NCBI GenBank assembly: GCA_024256265.1 | Contig: JACGUK010000019.1 | Coordinates: 1 to 25,297 of the forward strand | Direction of reading: 5' to 3' | Source of the DNA: an archaeon | Lineage (GTDB): Archaea; Thermoproteota; Nitrososphaeria; Nitrososphaerales; JACAEJ01 | Length of the DNA stretch: 25,297 bases | Part shown: one piece after another, positions 21,161 to 25,297 of the stretch | Layout of the letters: every line of letters starts with the position of its first letter | Position numbering within the stretch: position 1 is the first letter of the stretch | The notes under the pieces: model-generated | What the model was told of the DNA's origin: nothing | Seen by the model: only the letters and a program-made list of their open reading frames with translations | Databases searched by the model: none | Translations under genes and position numbers: made by a program

Positions 21161-22480
21161 TTACTTCTTGATCAGTATTTTTTGAGATGGCAGTACACTA
21201 ACAAACTGCCATCCCTCTGCTAGATGACGTTCAAGTTCTTTTTCGTGCACTATCCTCTGAGGATTATGCTTACCTTCTCTTAGTTTTTTAAGCTCACTTT
21301 CGAAAAGCTCAAGTTCCTCATCCTTGCTTAACTCTCTTCCAATCTCCTTTTCCTTAGCCACCTTCACCTCAAGCAACTCTATTCCAAGTAAGCTTTTTGC
21401 TATGCTCTTCAAAGCCTCTATCTTGGCCTCTTTGATGACACTTGATTGCTCCAAAGGTTGAGCTGTTGTACTTAAGAAAGGCTCGCATTCCTTGTAGGAT
21501 TTCCTAATATCCTCTATCATGTCTGGTGGCAAAACACCTTTGTTCGTGCTATACCTTGCTTCTATATCGCCTTTATGGCCAGCAATGAACTGTAAGTATG
21601 GATGGCTGATCTTCCCTTTTGATTCAGCTATTATTAACTGCGTTTCAGCATATGCTCTTAAAACATATGGCCTCTTGTACACTCCAGCTTTGCGCATACA
21701 TTGCCTTATGAAGTGAGTTATCTTCTTTGTCATCAAGAAGGGTTTTACAGAAGCTTCCTTTCTCTCATGAGCTATCAGAGGACTTTCTGGCCTTAAATCT
21801 TCACCGAACCTTATCCTCTCCTCCAAGTATTCTTTCAGATAGGTGCAACCCTCGCTCGATAGAAATGTAAAGTACTTGTGCCTAGCTTTGCTGAGCGTTG
21901 ATCTCACTGTTATCATTGTAGGAACTTTCTCAAAAACTACCTGACCATTTTCTATTTTTAGTTCTGGCAAGTCCTTAAGCCTAAGCCCATCGCTTCCGTC
22001 ATAGTTTCCTATGCTTTCAGGTCTCAAGTCCGCAAAAGCCATCAAGGCTTCAGCAACCCTTATTCTTGGCGGAGAAACCCTGAAGATTCTTGCCAATTCT
22101 TCTTGCGACGGAACCTGCTCGTTCTCTATGGTAGGCGTGGCTGTTGAGTTGCTTACCTTTATCTTTCGCGTTAAAGTTACATCATTGTATTTAAGCCATG
22201 ATTTAACTACCTTTAAAATTCCTTGAATGTATCCTGGAGATTTCCTCTCAGCCTCAAGCCTTGCAACCATGTCCTCCAAAAAGTCTTGAAATTCCCTTAA
22301 GTTGTTTTTAGCCTCATCGACCATTTCTTTAGGATTCTTTGACAAAAGTTCACAAGCCCTAGAGATCCTTCTAACGGCAACTTCAGCGGTTACAGGACTG
22401 CCTCTGGCTAGGTTCTTAAGCCAGCGCTTAACATCAAGGTCTTTTATTATAGGCCCATATTTGCTTTCAGCCCTAGGCAT
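21161..22480 (-). CDS. Archaeal tyrosine recombinase / integrase (439 aa)
   Basis: I choose the ATG at 22480 (MPRAESKYGP) because a TATA box lies at 22511-22518 and a GGGGG ribosome site precedes it; the frame is open to a GTG at 22528. The catalytic region has Arg in 'ADLRPESIG', then RPYVLRAYAETQLIIAESKG and AGHKGDIEARYSTNKG, with the last Tyr as likely nucleophile. The usual His-x-x-Arg box reads YVLR, as in a branch of archaeal integrases. The C-terminus carries a coiled-coil stretch and the tail 'LAEGWQFVSVLPSQK'. It is intact, reads away from the adjacent tRNA gene, and presumably inserted the element at that tRNA. Confidence 0.9.
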   Translation of the reverse strand: MPRAESKYGPIIKDLDVKRWLKNLARGSPVTAEVAVRRISRACELLSKNPKEMVDEAKNNLREFQDFLEDMVARLEAERKSPGYIQGILKVVKSWLKYNDVTLTRKIKVSNSTATPTIENEQVPSQEELARIFRVSPPRIRVAEALMAFADLRPESIGNYDGSDGLRLKDLPELKIENGQVVFEKVPTMITVRSTLSKARHKYFTFLSSEGCTYLKEYLEERIRFGEDLRPESPLIAHERKEASVKPFLMTKKITHFIRQCMRKAGVYKRPYVLRAYAETQLIIAESKGKISHPYLQFIAGHKGDIEARYSTNKGVLPPDMIEDIRKSYKECEPFLSTTAQPLEQSSVIKEAKIEALKSIAKSLLGIELLEVKVAKEKEIGRELSKDEELELFESELKKLREGKHNPQRIVHEKELERHLAEGWQFVSVLPSQKILIKK

Positions 22481-22510
22481 AGTCCCCCAGGAGTAGAAGA
22501 TCATCGCTCG

Positions 22511-22518
22511 TATATAAA
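22511..22518 (-). promoter_or_regulatory. TATA box of the integrase gene
   Basis: The minus strand reads tttatata, 31-38 bases before the ATG at 22480. It supports that start over the GTG at 22528, which would lie upstream of the promoter. Confidence 0.55.
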
Positions 22519-22575
22519 GGATTCGCACTTAATTAGGAGCGGGCCCGCCGGGATTCGGACCCGGGACCCCCGGGT

Positions 22576-22589
22576 TTCTTTCACCAGGA
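22576..22589 (-). other. Predicted tRNA intron 2 (14 bases)
   Basis: It follows position 37, the commonest archaeal intron site. Both introns carry TGGTGAA near their 3' ends. It is inferred solely from the need to rebuild the anticodon arm. Confidence 0.5.
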
Positions 22590-22596
22590 TAAAAGC

Positions 22597-22660
22597 TTCA
22601 CCAAGAGGCAATTTTGCTCCTCATCTCATTAACTTTATCGGTTACCCCTTACCGGCCTTA
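22597..22660 (-). other. Predicted tRNA intron 1 (64 bases)
   Basis: It interrupts the tRNA between positions 30 and 31, within the anticodon stem. It includes a tandem CCGGTAAGG repeat (spanning the exon end) and a small hairpin GCAA-AA-TTGC. Boundaries may shift by a base or two. Confidence 0.55.
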
Positions 22661-22691
22661 CCGGTGCTCTACCTGGCTGAGCTACGGGCCC

Positions 22692-22957
22692 TCAAACCCT
22701 CCTATCAATTTTGTTAGATCGTTTATAATAGCTTTTGTTCTTTAATTTGATGGAAGCTAGGCTTTCAGGATCCTTTAACCCTGATCAGAATCAATACACT
22801 TATTATCATGGTAGATGTTAGAGAAAGTGAATTTAAGGAAAAATTTTTAAGAATAAGTGAAAACAAGTTTCAGATAAATATTTGGAAGTGTTAATTTTTT
22901 ATTTCAGGACCTGAAAACCACCTAAGGATATGTTTATTTAATTCTAAATCAGATTAT
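22692..22957. other. Intergenic region between tRNA and UPF0182 gene
   Basis: It carries the tRNA promoter and a TATA-like gtttatttaa (22932-22941) about 17-26 bases before the ATG at 22958. A 28-codon ORF from 22809 has no further support and is not called. Confidence 0.45.
22721..22730 (-). promoter_or_regulatory. TATA box of the tRNA gene
   Basis: The minus strand reads tattataaac 30-39 bases before the tRNA 5' end at 22691, the usual archaeal spacing for tRNA genes. Confidence 0.55.
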
Positions 22958-25297
22958 ATGTTTAGATTCTTGATGGGTTCTGATTACTTCAGGGATTATG
23001 ATTCATCTGAAGAGGCTCCAAGGCGTTACTCACGTTGGATACGGTTGTTACTTATAGGGATAGTTTTTTTATTCGTTATATGGGTGATTGGAGGGCAATT
23101 CATTTGGTTCTGGCTGAACGTGATAGAGTTCGGAGACCTATTCATTCGCCCGCTCTACTTTGAAGTTTTAGGGGGTCTTGTTCTAGCAACCATAGCCCTT
23201 GTAAGACTTGACTTTAAGAATAGAAGGTCGCTGACTTGGTGGCTTATTCGGCTTGGTTTAAGGTTTGTACGTGAAAGAGGAGTACCAGAGGCTATACCAT
23301 CTAGTTATGTGGACTTCAAATCTTTCAAACTCACGCCTGTCAATTTTGTTTTGTGGCAAGCCACAAAAGTTCTAGTAGGGATGATATTCTTTATGAACCT
23401 AACCTTCGGCATGAGTTTATACGCCATGATGCAAGGCTGGGATCCAGGTCTAAACCAGATTTGGAGAATTTTTAGTCTGCCCTTCATCACTCCACCCTTC
23501 GATATGAGTTATGCTGAAGCGAATGTTATACCTCTCATTCCATCGTTGACCCTTATCATCACACCGATTTTAGGAGCTTTAGGAATACGCCTATTAATTC
23601 TAGTTGGCATAACTCACCTGGCTTTTTATCATAGGCTTTTATCTCAGCTTTTTTCTTGGCTTATTAGAAGAGAAATATACGTGGATAGAGCAGAGATTAT
23701 CCGATTCATTACACTCTTAGAGGCTTTAGCAGCCTTAGCAATCTTTTGGATACTCATCAATTCTTTCTTCCCTTCTTTTATCGATTACAACACAGGATAT
23801 ATAATCGCTGGATTGGCAGCTGCTGGCATCCTTTTTACCATCTTCGCTCTATTGGACCGTTTCAAAGGTAAGGGCTTAAGCCTTCTCACACGCCGCCGTG
23901 TCTTCCTTCGAGTTGCAGCGATTGCCATAATAGTCCTAATTACAGGGTCGATAGTAGCTGTCAATCATAGCATTGCAGATGCTAGGAAAGTGGAGTGGCG
24001 GGGACCCTATACTACCCAACAGATAGCCGTGAACAGGTATCTGGCTGAGCTCGATGGAGTAACGGAGTCATCCTATAACTTCAGCATTACGGTCATCTCT
24101 CTTGATCAGATAGACACTTACTCTAGTGCGCATAGTGACCTTCTGAACAACATACGCTTATGGGACTGGGATGCAGCCTTTGCTAAACTCAAACCTGAAA
24201 TCGGGTTGATTCCTTATATCGATTTTGAGGATTCAGATATTCTTCGATTTAACAATACCCTCTATTGGAGCGCTTCTATGGCACCAGTCCTGCCTACATC
24301 AGTCCTTTCAGAAGATCGTTGGTATGCCACGCATCTATACTATACCCATGTACCATCAGGTTTCCTTATTCTAGATGCTCACGAGGGTAAAATAATAGAT
24401 ACAGCCCAGTTCTTTGAACAGAGAAAGATATACTACGGTGAAGGGGGGCTTTTGGAAGAAGCATGGGTTGCGTATCCCATTGGTCGAGAGCGTAGCGATG
24501 AGCTTGGTGAAGCCTTCTATACAGGAGGCGGAGGAGTAGAAGTCTCGCCACCTTTGAGTTGGTTCTTTGATTTGAACTTTTTCTGGGCTTACCGTGATAG
24601 TGCTATGCATATAATGCGCTATAGGGATGTCTATGATAGAATGAAACTACTCTTCCCGTACTTTGAGTATGAATTTGATGGAGAATTTGTGGATATGCTT
24701 CCAGTAATGGATGGGGAGAATACTTACTGGCTCATGCCTCTGATCGTTCGCCTTAGTACACAAAATGTTCCTTGGAGTGGTAATAATCCTATCATGAGGC
24801 TTGTGGGTTACTCGCTGATAGATATCTATAGTGGAAGGATTCAGCTCCTCATAACTGGAGATGATTACTTCAGCGAGCTTTTCAAGGTAGCCTACAGCGA
24901 TTACGTTACCACCGAGGTGCCAGAATGGCTGAGAAATCAGCTTAGATACCCTGAGGAGCTTTTCGAGTGGCGTGTAAGCATGTATAACTACTTTCATGTG
25001 ACAGATCCCTCTACTTTTATCGTTGCAAAAGAGTTTTTTGAAGTGCCTGAAGGGCTAGACACTTACTACATATTCGCAAAGCCGCCTGGCTTTGAAGAGC
25101 TTGAATTTGTTGGACTATTATCATTGGAACTTCGTGGAGCTTTAGGAAGAAACTTGGCAGGCTACATGGTTGTGCAGAACGATTATGAAAGTTTTGGGAA
25201 GATGACTTTCTATAAAGTACCTTTAGAAGCTGAGACGAAGTTGTTGGGTCCAACGGCTGTTCTTGAAGCGTTGGAGAAGAACGATGATTTTAAGACC
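22958..25297 (+). CDS. UPF0182 family membrane protein, partial (runs off the window end)
   Basis: The plus strand is open for 780 codons from the ATG at 22958 to the window edge; an ATG at 22973 is an alternative. The N-terminal 330 residues hold about seven hydrophobic segments, then a large outer domain begins near 'VEWRGPYTTQQIAVNRYL'. The C-terminal part has the family blocks 'YPEELFEWRVSMYNYFHVTDP', 'YYIFAKPPG', 'GRNLAGYMVVQNDYESFGKM' and 'VPLEAETKLLGPTAV', matching UPF0182 (COG1615). The family's function is unknown; members are conserved in actinobacteria and many archaea. It looks chromosomal and marks the far side of the tRNA insertion point. Confidence 0.85.
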   Translation, partial: MFRFLMGSDYFRDYDSSEEAPRRYSRWIRLLLIGIVFLFVIWVIGGQFIWFWLNVIEFGDLFIRPLYFEVLGGLVLATIALVRLDFKNRRSLTWWLIRLGLRFVRERGVPEAIPSSYVDFKSFKLTPVNFVLWQATKVLVGMIFFMNLTFGMSLYAMMQGWDPGLNQIWRIFSLPFITPPFDMSYAEANVIPLIPSLTLIITPILGALGIRLLILVGITHLAFYHRLLSQLFSWLIRREIYVDRAEIIRFITLLEALAALAIFWILINSFFPSFIDYNTGYIIAGLAAAGILFTIFALLDRFKGKGLSLLTRRRVFLRVAAIAIIVLITGSIVAVNHSIADARKVEWRGPYTTQQIAVNRYLAELDGVTESSYNFSITVISLDQIDTYSSAHSDLLNNIRLWDWDAAFAKLKPEIGLIPYIDFEDSDILRFNNTLYWSASMAPVLPTSVLSEDRWYATHLYYTHVPSGFLILDAHEGKIIDTAQFFEQRKIYYGEGGLLEEAWVAYPIGRERSDELGEAFYTGGGGVEVSPPLSWFFDLNFFWAYRDSAMHIMRYRDVYDRMKLLFPYFEYEFDGEFVDMLPVMDGENTYWLMPLIVRLSTQNVPWSGNNPIMRLVGYSLIDIYSGRIQLLITGDDYFSELFKVAYSDYVTTEVPEWLRNQLRYPEELFEWRVSMYNYFHVTDPSTFIVAKEFFEVPEGLDTYYIFAKPPGFEELEFVGLLSLELRGALGRNLAGYMVVQNDYESFGKMTFYKVPLEAETKLLGPTAVLEALEKNDDFKT

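Larger units (their letters stand above)
11267..22547. mobile_element. Probable integrated element, right end at tRNA-Lys (left end undefined)
   Basis: The tRNA-adjacent intact integrase, the integrase relic, the membrane/ATPase operon and the AT-rich accessory cassette fit an integrative (possibly conjugative) element. I could not find a copy of the tRNA 3' end elsewhere in the window, so the left boundary is unknown; 11267 is only the first gene that clearly suits it, and the element may extend further left. Confidence 0.42.
22540..22691 (-). tRNA. tRNA-Lys(UUU), predicted with two introns
   Basis: The acceptor stem GGGCCCG pairs with CGGGCCC, the D-arm GCTC...GAGC and T-arm CCGGG-TCCGAAT-CCCGG are complete, and the discriminator is G. 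The anticodon arm is only canonical if 64 bases (22597-22660) and 14 bases (22576-22589) are removed; then the arm reads CCGGG-CTTTTAA-CCCGG with anticodon TTT. The mature length is 74 bases and no CCA is encoded. That the gene is a tRNA is near certain; the Lys identity and exact splice points are inferred. The T-loop has C at position 55 instead of T. The TATA sequence tattataaac (minus strand) lies at 22721-22730. Confidence 0.8.

Noticed and set aside
22481..22528. Longer integrase start at GTG 22528
   Set aside because: The TATA box at 22511-22518 would then lie inside the coding sequence; the ATG at 22480 fits the promoter and ribosome site.
22809..22895. 28-codon ORF ahead of the UPF0182 gene
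   Set aside because: Too short, no ribosome site and no overlap or spacing that would tie it to a neighbour.

Overview
The window looks archaeal, most likely from the TACK side (Thaumarchaeota or Bathyarchaeia-like); I cannot place it more precisely. The evidence is AT-rich TATA boxes about 25-35 bases ahead of starts, a TFB-like protein with two cyclin repeats, an archaeal-type tyrosine integrase, a tRNA-Lys gene that only folds if two introns are removed, and many ATGA-type gene overlaps.

Left part (1-9001). After the 5'-open minus-strand HIT protein comes a tight plus-strand operon (800-6790) of seven genes: zinc-knuckle protein 1, an AAA+ ATPase, a 129-aa unknown, a 44-aa unknown, an SMC/Rad50-like ATPase with a CxxC hook, zinc-knuckle protein 2, and a TFB whose zinc ribbon is replaced by a winged helix. 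A second unit (6926-9001) follows, with a PP-loop PAPS-reductase-type enzyme carrying a C-terminal ferredoxin domain and zinc-knuckle protein 3. Both units have TTGA/TCAA palindromes at the predicted transcription start, with a second site upstream of the TATA box, so they look co-regulated. The pairing of a sulfur-transfer PP-loop enzyme with an SMC-like ATPase recalls DndC/DndD of DNA phosphorothioation, but DndB, DndE and a cysteine desulfurase are absent. This is my main candidate for an undescribed system.

Middle (9193-11146). A truncated 3-methyladenine DNA glycosylase relic lies beside a minus-strand pair: a winged-helix regulator and an alpha/alpha-barrel-like protein of the terpenoid cyclase/prenyltransferase fold.

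Right part (11267-22547) reads as an integrated element. A plus-strand operon encodes a Cys-rich small protein, a secreted beta-rich protein, three membrane proteins and an 881-aa VirB4/HerA-type ATPase with a nuclease-like tail, followed by a 114-aa protein and a frameshifted relic. A more AT-rich minus-strand five-gene cassette follows (PIN nuclease with winged helix, cyclase/kynurenine-formamidase-like protein, two unknowns, a membrane protein) that could be a defence or toxin cassette. Next come an integrase-tail fragment, a long stem-loop, an intact tyrosine integrase and the tRNA-Lys gene that is the probable integration target.

Right edge (22958-25297). A 3'-open UPF0182 membrane protein that looks like ordinary chromosome. 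I found no CRISPR array, rRNA or insertion sequence.
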